Shown here piece by piece: positions 1 through 8,446 of a stretch of DNA of 64,000 nt. A program made the position numbers and the translations under genes. The DNA lies in the NCBI GenBank assembly GCA_031459235.1, contig JAVKIY010000003.1, positions 1-64,000 of the forward strand, written 5' to 3'. Below the pieces are notes generated by a model. The model was given only the letters and a program-made list of their open reading frames with translations, ran no database searches and was not told the origin of the DNA. This DNA comes from Fervidifonticultor_A tertius (lineage in GTDB: Bacteria > Sysuimicrobiota > Sysuimicrobiia > Sysuimicrobiales > Humicultoraceae). Each line of letters begins with the position of its first letter. The first letter of the stretch is position 1.

Positions 1-1698
1 CGTCCGGCCGGCCGAGGCCGCGCGGGCCCGCACCCGGCGGAAGAGCTCCTCGGCGACGGCCCGGCACGCGAGCTGCACCGCGCCGCCGGACATCATCGTC
101 TGGCGGGATGCCGAGGTCGACCCCGCCGAGCCGATCGCGGTGTCCGGCGGGTGCAGGGTCACGTGCTCGATCCCCAGCTCGGTCCTGGCCACCTGGACGA
201 GCACGGTGTGCAACCCCTCGCCCACCTCGGCCGCGGCGCTGTGCACCTCCACCGCGGGTCCGTCCGCCGTGCGGAACACGCGCACCCGGGCCTCGGCTGA
301 ATCGTCGAACCCCCCGCTATAGGCGATGTTCTTGTACCCCACCGCGATACCGACGCCGCGGCGGACCCCCTCACCCCGCGAGACGTTGCCCGCCCCGCCG
401 GGGAGCGCCTGCGGGTCGCGCGGGCCGGCGGCCGGCTCCTCGGGCATCGGCAGCGCCAGACACCGTTCGATGACCTGGCGGACCGGCGCGCTCCCGCGCA
501 CGACCTGCCCTGTGATCGTGACCGACCCGGTCTTCATGGCGTTCTGCAGGCGCACCCTTGCCGGGTCCATCCCGAGCGCCTGCGCGAGCCGGTCCATCTG
601 CGCCTCGTGCGCGAAGCACACCTGGGGCGCGCCGAACCCCCGCATGGCTCCGCAGGGCGGGTTGTGGGTGAACACCCGCGTCGCCTCGACCAGCGCGTTC
701 GGTACCTCGTAGGGCCCGGTGGCGAACGTCGCGGCGTTCGTGATGACCGCAGCGCCCGAGGACGCATAGGCGCCGCCGTCGAGCAGCACGCGCGCGTAGA
801 CGTTGACCAGCCGGCCGTCGCGCGTGGCGCCGTGCCGCATCCAGACGCGGGACGGGTGCCGGTGCACGTGCCCGAAGAAGGACTCCTCGCGGCTGTAGAC
901 GATCCGCACGGGCCGGCCGGTGCGCAGCGCCAGCATGCACGCGTGGATGTGCATGCTCACGTCCTCGCGCGCCCCGAAGGCGCCGCCGACACCGGCCAGG
1001 TGCAGGCGCACCTTCTCTGGCGGCAACCCCAGGCAGGGCGCGACCTGCTGGCGGTCGACGTGCAGCCACTGCGTGGCGACATAGAGGTCCACGCCGCCGT
1101 CGTCCGCAGGAACCGCCATGCCGGCCTCGGGCCCGAGGATCGCCTGATCCTGCATCGCGGTCTCGTAGTATCCCTCCACCCAGACGTCGGCCGGCGCGTC
1201 CGGGTCGCCGTGGACGATCCGAACGTGGTGGAGCACGTTCCCGTACTCGTGGACCTGCGGGGCGCCGGGACGCAGCGCTTCCTCCATGTCGGTGACCGCG
1301 GGCAGCACCTCGTAGTCCACGACGACGCGCTCCGCCGCGCGGCGGGCGACCTCCGGGTCCACCGCGGCCAGGATCGCGACCGGCTCCCCGACGTAGCGCA
1401 CACGGTCCTGCGCCAGGACCGGCTGGTCGGCGAACTCCAGCCCGAAGGTCTTGCGGCCCGGGACGTCCGCGGCCAGCAGCACGGCCCGCACGCCCGGGTA
1501 GCTCAGCGCCTTCGCGATGTCCACGCCGCGGATGCGCGCGTGGGCGTGTGGGCTGCGGACCGTCTGCCCCCACAGCATCTCCTCGGCCCACAGGTCGCTG
1601 CCGTACTGGAACGCGCCCTTGACCTTCGGCACACCGTCCACCCGGCGGGCGCTGGAGCCCACGCCGCCGCGCGTGCGCCGCAGGGTGCCGACGCTCAC
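1..1698 (-). CDS. xdhA: Xanthine dehydrogenase molybdenum-binding subunit (3' end beyond window)
   Basis: Large Mo-cofactor subunit of a three-subunit xanthine dehydrogenase, which oxidises hypoxanthine and xanthine to urate. The gene starts at GTG 1698 and runs off the left edge after 566 codons. The visible part has the N-terminal a/b hammerhead domain (about residues 20-130, with RVRYVGEPVAILAA) followed by the Mo-binding domain with the cofactor motif GVGGAFGARED and the stretch HNPPCGAMRGFGAPQ. Its start overlaps the stop of the upstream deaminase gene by GTGA, so translation is probably coupled. Neighbouring 2Fe-2S and FAD subunits complete the enzyme. The purine-gene context favours xanthine dehydrogenase over a CO dehydrogenase or aldehyde oxidase relative, but substrate specificity cannot be read from sequence alone. 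Confidence 0.88.
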   Translation of the reverse strand, partial: MSVGTLRRTRGGVGSSARRVDGVPKVKGAFQYGSDLWAEEMLWGQTVRSPHAHARIRGVDIAKALSYPGVRAVLLAADVPGRKTFGLEFADQPVLAQDRVRYVGEPVAILAAVDPEVARRAAERVVVDYEVLPAVTDMEEALRPGAPQVHEYGNVLHHVRIVHGDPDAPADVWVEGYYETAMQDQAILGPEAGMAVPADDGGVDLYVATQWLHVDRQQVAPCLGLPPEKVRLHLAGVGGAFGAREDVSMHIHACMLALRTGRPVRIVYSREESFFGHVHRHPSRVWMRHGATRDGRLVNVYARVLLDGGAYASSGAAVITNAATFATGPYEVPNALVEATRVFTHNPPCGAMRGFGAPQVCFAHEAQMDRLAQALGMDPARVRLQNAMKTGSVTITGQVVRGSAPVRQVIERCLALPMPEEPAAGPRDPQALPGGAGNVSRGEGVRRGVGIAVGYKNIAYSGGFDDSAEARVRVFRTADGPAVEVHSAAAEVGEGLHTVLVQVARTELGIEHVTLHPPDTAIGSAGSTSASRQTMMSGGAVQLACRAVAEELFRRVRARAASAGRT

Positions 1699-3128
1699 CG
1701 CGTGCCGCCCCCGGCGTCGCGCGCGCGTTGTCCGCCGTGCGCGGCCGCGGGCACACCGGTGGCGATCCGCCGGGCCACGCGCCGGCCCTCATCAGCGATC
1801 GCCTGCTCGTCGGCGCGAACGAGGCGGCCATCGGTCACCACCGGCCGGCCCTCGACCAGCAGGTGTCTGACGCGCTGCGGGGCGCAGAAGACGAGCGCGG
1901 CCACCGGGTCGGCGTCGGTGCCCACGCGCTCCAGGCCGCCGGAGGCGAACAGGGCCACGTCCGCGCGCTTGCCCGGCTCCAGCGAGCCGATGTCGTCACG
2001 GCCCAGGCAGGCCGCACCGCCGCGCGTCGCGATGCGCAGTACCCGGCGCGCGTCCATCGCCGCGGCACCGCCGGTGCGCGCGACCAGCAGCCCCATGCGG
2101 GCCTCGGCCAGGAGATGGCCGGCGTCGTTGGATGCGGACCCGTCGACGCCCAGGCCGACGGGGACCCCGGCCGCCAGCATCGCCGGGACGGGCGCGACTC
2201 CCGACCCCAGCCGCAGGTTCGACGTGGGACACCAGGCGACGCCGGCACCGCCGCGCGCCAGCAGACCGATCCCGGAGCTGTCCACGTGCACGCAGTGCGC
2301 CAGCCACACGTCCGGCCCGAGCCAGCCCCACGCCTCGAGTACCTCGAGCGGCCGACGGCCGTAGCGCGCCAGGCAGTAGGCCTGCTCGTCCGTCGTTTCC
2401 GCGATGTGCGTGTGCAGCCGCACGCCCAGGCGGCGGGCGAGCGCCGCCGAGGCGCGCATCAGGCGCTCGCTCACGGAGAACGGCGAGCACGGCGCCACCG
2501 CCACCCGGACCATCGCGCCGGGGGAGGGGTCGTGGAAGCGGCGGACCGCCTCCTCGGTCTGGGCGAGGATCGCATCGGTGTCCTGCACGATGTCATCCGG
2601 CGGCAGGCCGCCAGCGGATTGCCCCAGGTCCATGGCGCCGCGCGCGGGGTGGAATCGCACCCCGATCTCCGCCGCCGCCTCGACCTCCGCGGCGAGGAAG
2701 GCGAGCGCCGCTGCCGGATCGTCGCGCGGGAAGATGTAGTGATGGTCGGCTGCGGTCGCGCAGCCCGAGAGCGCCAGCTCCGCGAGCCCGACGCGCGCGC
2801 CGGCGTGCACCCAGGCTTCATCCATGCCCGCCCACGCCGGGTAGAGCGCGCGCAGCCACCCAAAGAGCCCCTCACCGGTCGCCCGTACCCGCGTGAGCGT
2901 CTGATACAGATGATGATGGGTGTTGACCAGTCCGGGCAGCGCGATGAGCCCCCGGCCATCCAGGCGCTCCCAAGATTCCAGGCGACTCGCGAGCGCGGGG
3001 GGGGCGCCGCGCCCGACCCAGGCGACCGTGCCGCGGTCGATCAGGATGGAGCCCCCGGGAATCTCGGTCCCCGCCTCGTCCATCGTCACGACCACGTCGC
3101 AGTCGGAAACGAGCAGCACCGCCTTCAC
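1695..3128 (-). CDS. 8-oxoguanine deaminase (amidohydrolase, AtzA/TrzN-like)
   Basis: Predicted 477-aa zinc amidohydrolase converting 8-oxoguanine to urate plus ammonia. The metal motif PGLVNTHHHLYQ lies at about residues 65-76 (HxH = H71, H73). Further motifs are HTHIAET, LAHCVHVDSSG and GLGVDGSASNDAGHLLAEAR; the last is characteristic of the 8-oxoguanine deaminase branch rather than guanine deaminase or atrazine chlorohydrolase. The start is GTG 3128, overlapping the stop of the 2Fe-2S gene (GTGA); its own stop overlaps the Mo subunit start. Location inside the xanthine dehydrogenase operon suggests that oxidised and normal purines are funnelled to urate together. Related ring deaminases such as guanine deaminase remain possible. 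Confidence 0.83.
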   Translation of the reverse strand: MKAVLLVSDCDVVVTMDEAGTEIPGGSILIDRGTVAWVGRGAPPALASRLESWERLDGRGLIALPGLVNTHHHLYQTLTRVRATGEGLFGWLRALYPAWAGMDEAWVHAGARVGLAELALSGCATAADHHYIFPRDDPAAALAFLAAEVEAAAEIGVRFHPARGAMDLGQSAGGLPPDDIVQDTDAILAQTEEAVRRFHDPSPGAMVRVAVAPCSPFSVSERLMRASAALARRLGVRLHTHIAETTDEQAYCLARYGRRPLEVLEAWGWLGPDVWLAHCVHVDSSGIGLLARGGAGVAWCPTSNLRLGSGVAPVPAMLAAGVPVGLGVDGSASNDAGHLLAEARMGLLVARTGGAAAMDARRVLRIATRGGAACLGRDDIGSLEPGKRADVALFASGGLERVGTDADPVAALVFCAPQRVRHLLVEGRPVVTDGRLVRADEQAIADEGRRVARRIATGVPAAAHGGQRARDAGGGTR

Positions 3129-3598
3129 CGCGGCCGGCCGGCCATCCGCTGCGCGGCGAGCCGGACCGCATCCAGGATCTTGGCGTACCCGGTGCAGCGG
3201 CAGAGGTTGCCCGAGAGCGCCTCCCGGATCGTCGCGTCGTCGGGCGCTGGATCGCGCTGCAGCAGGTCCACCGCGGCCACGACGAAGCCCGGCGTGCAGA
3301 ACCCGCACTGCACCGCGCCGGCCTCCACGAACGCCTCCTGCACCGGGTGCAAGCGGTCGCCCGCAGCCAGGGCCTCGACCGTGCGCACCTCGCGCGCGTG
3401 GGCCTGGGCGGCCAGTACCAGGCACGCGCACACCAGCTCGCCGTCGAGCCAGACCGAGCACGACCCGCACTCGCCCTGCTCACACGCGTTTTTGGAGCCG
3501 GGCAGGCCCAGGTGGTCGCGCAGCAGGTGCAGCAAGCTGGCGCCCGCCCAAACCTCGGCGCTGCGCCACTCACCGTTGACCCGCGCCCGGACGATCAT
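3125..3598 (-). CDS. xdhC: Xanthine dehydrogenase 2Fe-2S subunit
   Basis: Small iron-sulfur electron-transfer subunit, 157 aa, of the molybdenum hydroxylase complex. The N-terminal plant-type ferredoxin domain carries CEQGECGSC followed by another Cys (cluster II). The C-terminal helical domain carries AVQCGFCTPG and NLCRCTGY (cluster I, adjacent to the Mo cofactor). Length and cysteine spacing are normal for the family. ATG 3598 overlaps the stop of the FAD gene (ATGA), and the stop overlaps the next GTG. Electrons pass from Mo through both clusters to FAD. The subunit lettering follows E. coli usage (A Mo, B FAD, C 2Fe-2S). Confidence 0.92.
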   Translation of the reverse strand: MIVRARVNGEWRSAEVWAGASLLHLLRDHLGLPGSKNACEQGECGSCSVWLDGELVCACLVLAAQAHAREVRTVEALAAGDRLHPVQEAFVEAGAVQCGFCTPGFVVAAVDLLQRDPAPDDATIREALSGNLCRCTGYAKILDAVRLAAQRMAGRPR

Positions 3599-4491
3599 GC
3601 AGCCCTCCGCGCCTCCAGCGCCCAGACGAGCGCGCGGCGGGCCAGTACCCCGCAGGCGTGCCGACGGTAGGCCGCGGTGCCGCGCACGTCATCGATCGGC
3701 CTTGCCGCCGCCGCCACTCGCTCGCCGAACTCGCGCGCCACCTGCGCCGGCAGCGTGGCCCGCGGATCGTCCCACCACCCGGCCGCCGCCAGCGCGCCGG
3801 CGACGAACCGCTCGGCATCGGGAGCGCGCAGGATCGTGGGGCCGACCGATCCCAGCGCCACCCGCACCGTGTGGCCGGCCTCGTCCAGCACCAGGCACAC
3901 ACTCGCCACCGCGATGACCATCGCGTTGCGCGTCCCGACCTTCGAGAACGACCCGGGGCCACGGACGAAGCGCCAGTGGGTGGCCACGATAAGCTCGTCT
4001 GGCCGCAGTACCGTCTTCTTGGGTCCGACCATGAACTCGTTGAAGGGCACAGTGCGCCGTCCGCCCGCGCTGGCGAGTTCGACCTCGGCGTCGTACGCCG
4101 CCAGCACGGGGAGCGCGTCGCCCGCCGGGGACGCGGTGCCCAAATTGCCGCCGACCGTGCCCCGGTTGCGAATCTGTGGCGAGCCTACCGAGCGCGCGGC
4201 CTGGACCAGGGGCACCACCTCGGGGAGCTCGCGGACGATGCGCGCGTAGGTGACGCCGGCACCGAGGACCAGCCACCCTTCCTTCCGGCGCCACTGCCGG
4301 AGCTCCGGCAGCCGGCTCACGTCCAGGAGCGCGGGTGGCCGCGCCCGGTCGAAGTTGAGCGCCACCATAAGGTCGGTCCCGCCGGCAATGGGCACTGCCT
4401 CGGGCCGACCGGCCTTGATGGCCAGGGCCTCGTCCAGCGTGCGCGGCAACAGGACCTCCACGGCCTCTCTCCGGTAAGCTTCTCGCTCCAC
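3595..4491 (-). CDS. xdhB: Xanthine dehydrogenase FAD-binding subunit
   Basis: FAD subunit, 298 aa, passing electrons to the final acceptor (NAD+ in most relatives). It shows the PCMH-type FAD motifs VPIAGGTDLMVALNFD near residues 34-49 and IRNRGTVGGNLGTASPAGD near residue 110, followed by the CO-dehydrogenase flavoprotein C-terminal domain. GTG 4491 is taken as start; a second GTG 30 bases further in would give a slightly shorter protein. This is the first gene of the minus-strand operon, 59 bases from the divergent adenine deaminase, so both promoters must lie in that gap. I see no convincing -10/-35 pair there. Confidence 0.9.
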   Translation of the reverse strand: MEREAYRREAVEVLLPRTLDEALAIKAGRPEAVPIAGGTDLMVALNFDRARPPALLDVSRLPELRQWRRKEGWLVLGAGVTYARIVRELPEVVPLVQAARSVGSPQIRNRGTVGGNLGTASPAGDALPVLAAYDAEVELASAGGRRTVPFNEFMVGPKKTVLRPDELIVATHWRFVRGPGSFSKVGTRNAMVIAVASVCLVLDEAGHTVRVALGSVGPTILRAPDAERFVAGALAAAGWWDDPRATLPAQVAREFGERVAAAARPIDDVRGTAAYRRHACGVLARRALVWALEARRAA

Positions 4492-4550
4492 CAGGCCGAT
4501 GCCTGCCGCGGCCGGAGGAACCCCGGTGGCGGCCGCGGAAGTCGGCGTCG

Positions 4551-6272
4551 ATGGATCTCCCGCGTCTCATCAGGGTGGCGCGGGCCCACGAGCCCGCCGA
4601 CGTCCTGCTCACGAACGCGCGCGTCGTCGATCTGTACGGCCTCCAGGTGCTGGAGGCCGACGTGGCCATCGCCGGGCAACGCATCGCCGGCGTCGCTACC
4701 GGCGCGCGGCGCGGCGCCTACCGCGCCGCCGAGACGCACGATCTGACCGGCGCCTACCTGGCACCGGGGTTCATCGACGCCCACGTCCATATCGAGAGCG
4801 CGATGGTCAGCGTCCCGGAGTTCGCCCGGTTGGTCGTGCCGCGGGGTACCACCACGGTCATCGCCGACCCCCATGAGATCGCCAACGTGCTGGGGATGAC
4901 CGGCGTCCGCTACATGCTGCAGGCCGCGAAATACAACCCGCTCAGCGTCTTCGTCATGGCGCCGTCGTGCGTGCCGGCCAGCCCGCTGGAGAGCGCCGGC
5001 GCGGAGCTCACCGCCTACGACCTGGAGACCCTGATGCAGGACCGATGGGTGCTCGGCCTCGGCGAGGTGATGAATACGCCGGGTGTGCTCGATGCCGACC
5101 CCGAGATGCTGGCGAAGCTGGTGGCAGCGGGCCGGCGCCCGATTGACGGGCACGCGCCCGGGGTGAGTGGCGCCGATCTTGACGCCTACGCTGCGGCGGG
5201 CGTCGGGTCCGACCACGAGTGCACGACCGCCGACGAGGCCCGCGAGCGCCTGCGCCGGGGCATGCTCGTGATGGTGCGCGAGGCCACGGCCGCCCGAAAC
5301 CTCCGGGACCTGCTGCCGCTGGTCGCGCCCGCCACGGCGCGGCGCTTCGCGTTCGCCACCGACGACCGCACCCCGCTGCACCTGCTGACCGACGGCCACA
5401 TCGACGCGATGGTGCGCCAGGCCGTGGGGCTCGGGCTTGAGCCGCTGCTCGCCCTGCAACTGGCCAGCCTGAACGCCGCGGAGTGGTTCGGCCTGCGCGA
5501 CCGCGGCGCGGTCGCGCCCGGGCGGCTCGCGGACCTGGTGGTCTTCGACGACCTCGAGGCGCCCCGGCCGCGGCTGGTGTTTCGCGGCGGGCGCCTCGTG
5601 GCCCGCGATGGTGCGCTGCTTCCCTATGAGCGGCCGGTGGCACTCCCCAGACTACGGAGCACCATCAACGTGCCCCCCGACGCGCTGCGCTTCCGCATCC
5701 CGGCCCGGGGCCGGCGCGTCCGGGTCATCGAGGTGGTGCCAGACCAGATCGTGACCGGCGCCGCGGTTGAGGAGGCGCGCATCACCGACGGCGAGGCCGT
5801 CGCCGATCCCGCCCGCGACCTGCTCAAGCTGGCGGTCATCGAGCGCCACGCCGGCAGCGGACGCGTCGGGCTCGGCTTCGTCCGCGGCTTCGGGCTGCGC
5901 GCGGGCGCGCTGGCCTCGAGCGTGGCCCACGACGCCCACAACATCGTCGTCGTGGGCGCCACCGACGACGCGATGCGCGCGGCAGTCCTGGCCATCGTGG
6001 AGATGCAGGGGGGCCAGGTCGCCGTCGGCCGCGGGGAGATGGCGCGGCTGCCCCTACCGATCGCGGGTCTGATGTCCGAGGAGCCCGCGGAGACGGTCGC
6101 CGACCAGGTGCGGGCGCTGCACCGCGCGGCGCACGGGCTGGGCGCGCGGCTGGCCGACCCGTTTATGGCGCTGTCGTTCATGGCGCTCTCGGTCGTCCCG
6201 GCGCTCAAGCTCACCGATCGTGGCCTGCTCGACGTCCGCCGCTTCGAGCTGGTGCCCTTGTTCGTCGACTAG
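4551..6272 (+). CDS. ade: Adenine deaminase (Ade/AdeC family)
   Basis: 573-aa metal-dependent adenine deaminase converting adenine to hypoxanthine, the substrate of the adjacent xanthine dehydrogenase. The N-terminal amidohydrolase domain has APGFIDAHVHIESAM at residues 71-85 and GTTTVIADPHEIANV near 99-113, then GHAPG, SDHECTT and FATDDRTP metal-site motifs. The C-terminal adenine-deaminase domain ends in PFMALSFMALSVVPALKLTD. Length is typical (about 570-600). The start is ATG 4551, with a weak GGAAG upstream. It is the only plus-strand gene in the left 18 kb, divergent from the xdh operon and convergent with the nucleoside transporter. This arrangement makes purine salvage or degradation its likely role. 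Confidence 0.95.
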   Translation: MDLPRLIRVARAHEPADVLLTNARVVDLYGLQVLEADVAIAGQRIAGVATGARRGAYRAAETHDLTGAYLAPGFIDAHVHIESAMVSVPEFARLVVPRGTTTVIADPHEIANVLGMTGVRYMLQAAKYNPLSVFVMAPSCVPASPLESAGAELTAYDLETLMQDRWVLGLGEVMNTPGVLDADPEMLAKLVAAGRRPIDGHAPGVSGADLDAYAAAGVGSDHECTTADEARERLRRGMLVMVREATAARNLRDLLPLVAPATARRFAFATDDRTPLHLLTDGHIDAMVRQAVGLGLEPLLALQLASLNAAEWFGLRDRGAVAPGRLADLVVFDDLEAPRPRLVFRGGRLVARDGALLPYERPVALPRLRSTINVPPDALRFRIPARGRRVRVIEVVPDQIVTGAAVEEARITDGEAVADPARDLLKLAVIERHAGSGRVGLGFVRGFGLRAGALASSVAHDAHNIVVVGATDDAMRAAVLAIVEMQGGQVAVGRGEMARLPLPIAGLMSEEPAETVADQVRALHRAAHGLGARLADPFMALSFMALSVVPALKLTDRGLLDVRRFELVPLFVD

Positions 6273-6322
6273 CGTGTCGGTCTTTGGCACCGCCAACCGC
6301 CCCCCGGGGAGCGGCCGGTGCC

Positions 6323-6357
6323 ATCGCGGGCGGCGAGGACACCTCGCCGCCCGCGAT
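6323..6357. terminator. Perfect 16-bp hairpin between convergent genes
   Basis: Arms 6323-6338 and 6342-6357 are perfectly complementary (each arm pairs atcgcgggcggcgagg with its inverse) around a 3-base loop. The repeat lies between the ends of adenine deaminase (+) and the BMP binding protein (-). No T-tract follows on either strand, so it would be an atypical bidirectional terminator or an mRNA 3'-end stabiliser. Confidence 0.6.
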
Positions 6358-6366
6358 CTCCGTACC

Positions 6367-7518
6367 CTACGGCTCCTTGGGCCAGGGCCCGACCACGCCG
6401 GGCGCCGCCCACTCCATGCTGGTCAGCTCGGCGACCGTCAGGCGCTTGCCCGCCGGCGCGCGCAGCGTACCCTTGCGGTCGCGGATCGGGCCGGTGAACG
6501 GGTCGAAGGTCATCTGGGGGGTGGCCATCTGCGCCAGCCGCCGCATGACCAGGTCGTAGACCGAGATCCGCCCCAGGTCCGGCGTATTGACCCGCGCGGC
6601 CTGGAGCGCCGTGCGGAACACAGGGTTGACCGGTACACCTGGCTCGCCGCCCAGCTCCACGGCCTTCTCCGCCAGCAGCCACCAGTAGTCCACATCGGCC
6701 AGGTTGTCCGCCGTGTAGCGCCCGGCGTAGACCTTGGAGAGGAAGTCGATGTAGATCCGGTCCCAGTGGACGAGCTGCCCGGAGACGACGTGCCGGGGCG
6801 CGAACTTCTGCATCGGCGAGTAGTGGCCGAAGCTGGGCAGGTTGCGCCGGGCGGCCACCTGCACCACGGTCGGCGAGTCCTCGGTGAAGGCAAAGACGTC
6901 GGCGCCGGCGGCGATCAGCGCCTCGGTCGCCTCTTTGGCGGCCGCCGGGTTGAACCACTCGAAGATCCACCGGACGTGCACGGTGGCCTGCGGGTTGACC
7001 GCCCGCACGCCGAGCGCGAACGCGTTGAGGTGCCGCTTCACCTCGGGGATGGGAAACGCCCCCACGTAGGCGGTGCGGCCGGTTTTGGTCAGCGCGCCCG
7101 CCATCAGGCCGTTGAGATAGTAGACCTGGTAGAAGTCGGCCATGTACGTGGCCATGTTCCGGTTGCGCTTGAACCCGGACGCGTGGGCGAAGATGTGGTT
7201 AGGGTAGCGCCGGGCGGCGGCGAGCGTGCCGTCCATGAACCCGAAGCTCGTGGTGAACACCACCCGGGCGCCCTGCTGGATCATCCGCTCGATGAACGGC
7301 TCCACCTGGCCCTCGGGTACCGACTCGACGTAGATCGTCTCCAGCCACGGCAGGCGCTGCTGCGCGAGGCGCCTGCCCTCGTCGTGGGCGTGCGTCCACC
7401 CGTAGTCGCCGATGGGGCCAACGTAGATGAACCCCGCCTTCAGCTTCTGCTGCGCGGCGCCCGGGGCCGCGAGGCCTGCGACCAGAACGAGCGCAAGCAC
7501 GAGGTAAATCCGGCGCAT
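6367..7518 (-). CDS. BMP-family ABC transporter substrate-binding protein
   Basis: 383-aa periplasmic or surface binding protein of the Bmp/PnrA/Med family, which in characterised cases binds purine nucleosides. Residues 1-22 are a signal peptide (MRRIYLVLALVLVAGLAAPG) with no lipobox cysteine, so it is probably secreted freely rather than as a lipoprotein. The mature domain shows GFIYVGPIGDYGWTHAHDEG, FTTSFGFMDG and YVGAFPIPEVKRHLNAFALG, typical of the family. ATG 7518 is preceded by a strong AGGAGG. It is the last gene of the his-transporter operon, separated from the permease gene by 59 bases. Substrate is inferred to be a purine base or nucleoside from the flanking deaminase and dehydrogenase genes. 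Confidence 0.88.
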   Translation of the reverse strand: MRRIYLVLALVLVAGLAAPGAAQQKLKAGFIYVGPIGDYGWTHAHDEGRRLAQQRLPWLETIYVESVPEGQVEPFIERMIQQGARVVFTTSFGFMDGTLAAARRYPNHIFAHASGFKRNRNMATYMADFYQVYYLNGLMAGALTKTGRTAYVGAFPIPEVKRHLNAFALGVRAVNPQATVHVRWIFEWFNPAAAKEATEALIAAGADVFAFTEDSPTVVQVAARRNLPSFGHYSPMQKFAPRHVVSGQLVHWDRIYIDFLSKVYAGRYTADNLADVDYWWLLAEKAVELGGEPGVPVNPVFRTALQAARVNTPDLGRISVYDLVMRRLAQMATPQMTFDPFTGPIRDRKGTLRAPAGKRLTVAELTSMEWAAPGVVGPWPKEP

Positions 7519-7577
7519 GCTCTCCCTCCTCGGTCTCGGTGCGATCCTCCCATGCAACCCTCGTCGTCCCACCTCCC

Positions 7578-8444
7578 CTAGCGCTCTCCGGTGACGTACG
7601 GGGTGCCCAGCGCTTCGGGCGCGCCCAGGCCTCGCCGGCCGCCGGCGGTGGCGGCCAGGGCCAGGATCGTGAACGCGAACGGCATCATCTTCAAGAGCTC
7701 CGGGGCCACCCACGCCTGGAGCCGAAACGACAGGTGGAAAAGCGCACCGAACAGGAGCGCACCGGCCACGGCGCGCAGTGGGTCCCACGCCGCGAAGATG
7801 GCGATGGCGATCACGATCCAGCCCATGCCCGCGGTCATCCCCTCGGTCCACGCGGGCCGGTAGGCGAGCGACAGGAACGCCCCGGCCGCGCCCGCCATCA
7901 CCCCGCCGAACGCCACCGCCAGGTAGCGCACCAGGGCGACGTTGACGCCGAGCGCGTCCGCCGCCGCCGGCATCTCGCCCACGGACCGCAGCACGATGCC
8001 CCACCGGGTGTGGTAGAAGACCACCCACAGTGCCACGGCGACCCCCAGGCCAGCGTAGGTCAGCGCCGAGATCTCGGGCAACGTGTCCAGCAGCGGCCGC
8101 CCTTCCCAACCCCGGCCCAAGAGTCCGGCGAGCCCCAGGCCGAACATCGTGAGCGCGAGCCCGGAGACGTACTGATTCGCGCGAAGGGTAATGGAGATGA
8201 ACGCGTGCAGCAACGCCGCGGCCCCGCCGACGGCCGCCGCGACCACGAGCCCCGCCGTCGGCTGCCCGGTGAGGTGCGCCACGACGAACGCCGCCAGCGC
8301 GCCGAGAATCATCATTCCTTCGACGCCGAGATTGATCACGCCCGAGCGCTCGGCGGTGATCTCTCCGAGCGTCCCCCAGAGGATCGGCGTCCCCAGCGCA
8401 ACCGCGCGGATCACGGTTGCGAGGATCCAGTTTCCTTCTTCCAC
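7578..8444 (-). CDS. Nucleoside ABC transporter permease (second permease)
   Basis: 288-aa inner-membrane permease of the branched-chain amino acid/BMP type, with about eight hydrophobic segments. The conserved loop ITAERSGVINLGVEGMMILG sits near the N-terminus (residues 26-45), as in NupQ/YufQ-type permeases. GTG 8444 is chosen because it follows GGAGGG at good spacing and lies 2 bases after the stop of the first permease; an upstream frame extension reads through non-membrane sequence. It works with the ATPase and first permease encoded immediately upstream. Substrate assignment to purine nucleosides is from context. Confidence 0.87.
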   Translation of the reverse strand: MEEGNWILATVIRAVALGTPILWGTLGEITAERSGVINLGVEGMMILGALAAFVVAHLTGQPTAGLVVAAAVGGAAALLHAFISITLRANQYVSGLALTMFGLGLAGLLGRGWEGRPLLDTLPEISALTYAGLGVAVALWVVFYHTRWGIVLRSVGEMPAAADALGVNVALVRYLAVAFGGVMAGAAGAFLSLAYRPAWTEGMTAGMGWIVIAIAIFAAWDPLRAVAGALLFGALFHLSFRLQAWVAPELLKMMPFAFTILALAATAGGRRGLGAPEALGTPYVTGER

Positions 8445-8446
8445 GA

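Noticed and set aside
607..3917. Long plus-strand frames opposite the xanthine dehydrogenase and deaminase genes
   Set aside because: They are shadows of the minus-strand genes, with low-complexity composition.
4492..4550. Divergent promoters between the xdh operon and ade
   Set aside because: Promoters must exist, but no -10/-35 pair on either strand is good enough to place.
7519..7577. Purine riboswitch before the BMP binding-protein gene
   Set aside because: The gap is 59 bases, too short for a purine aptamer plus expression platform, and no conserved loop sequences are present.
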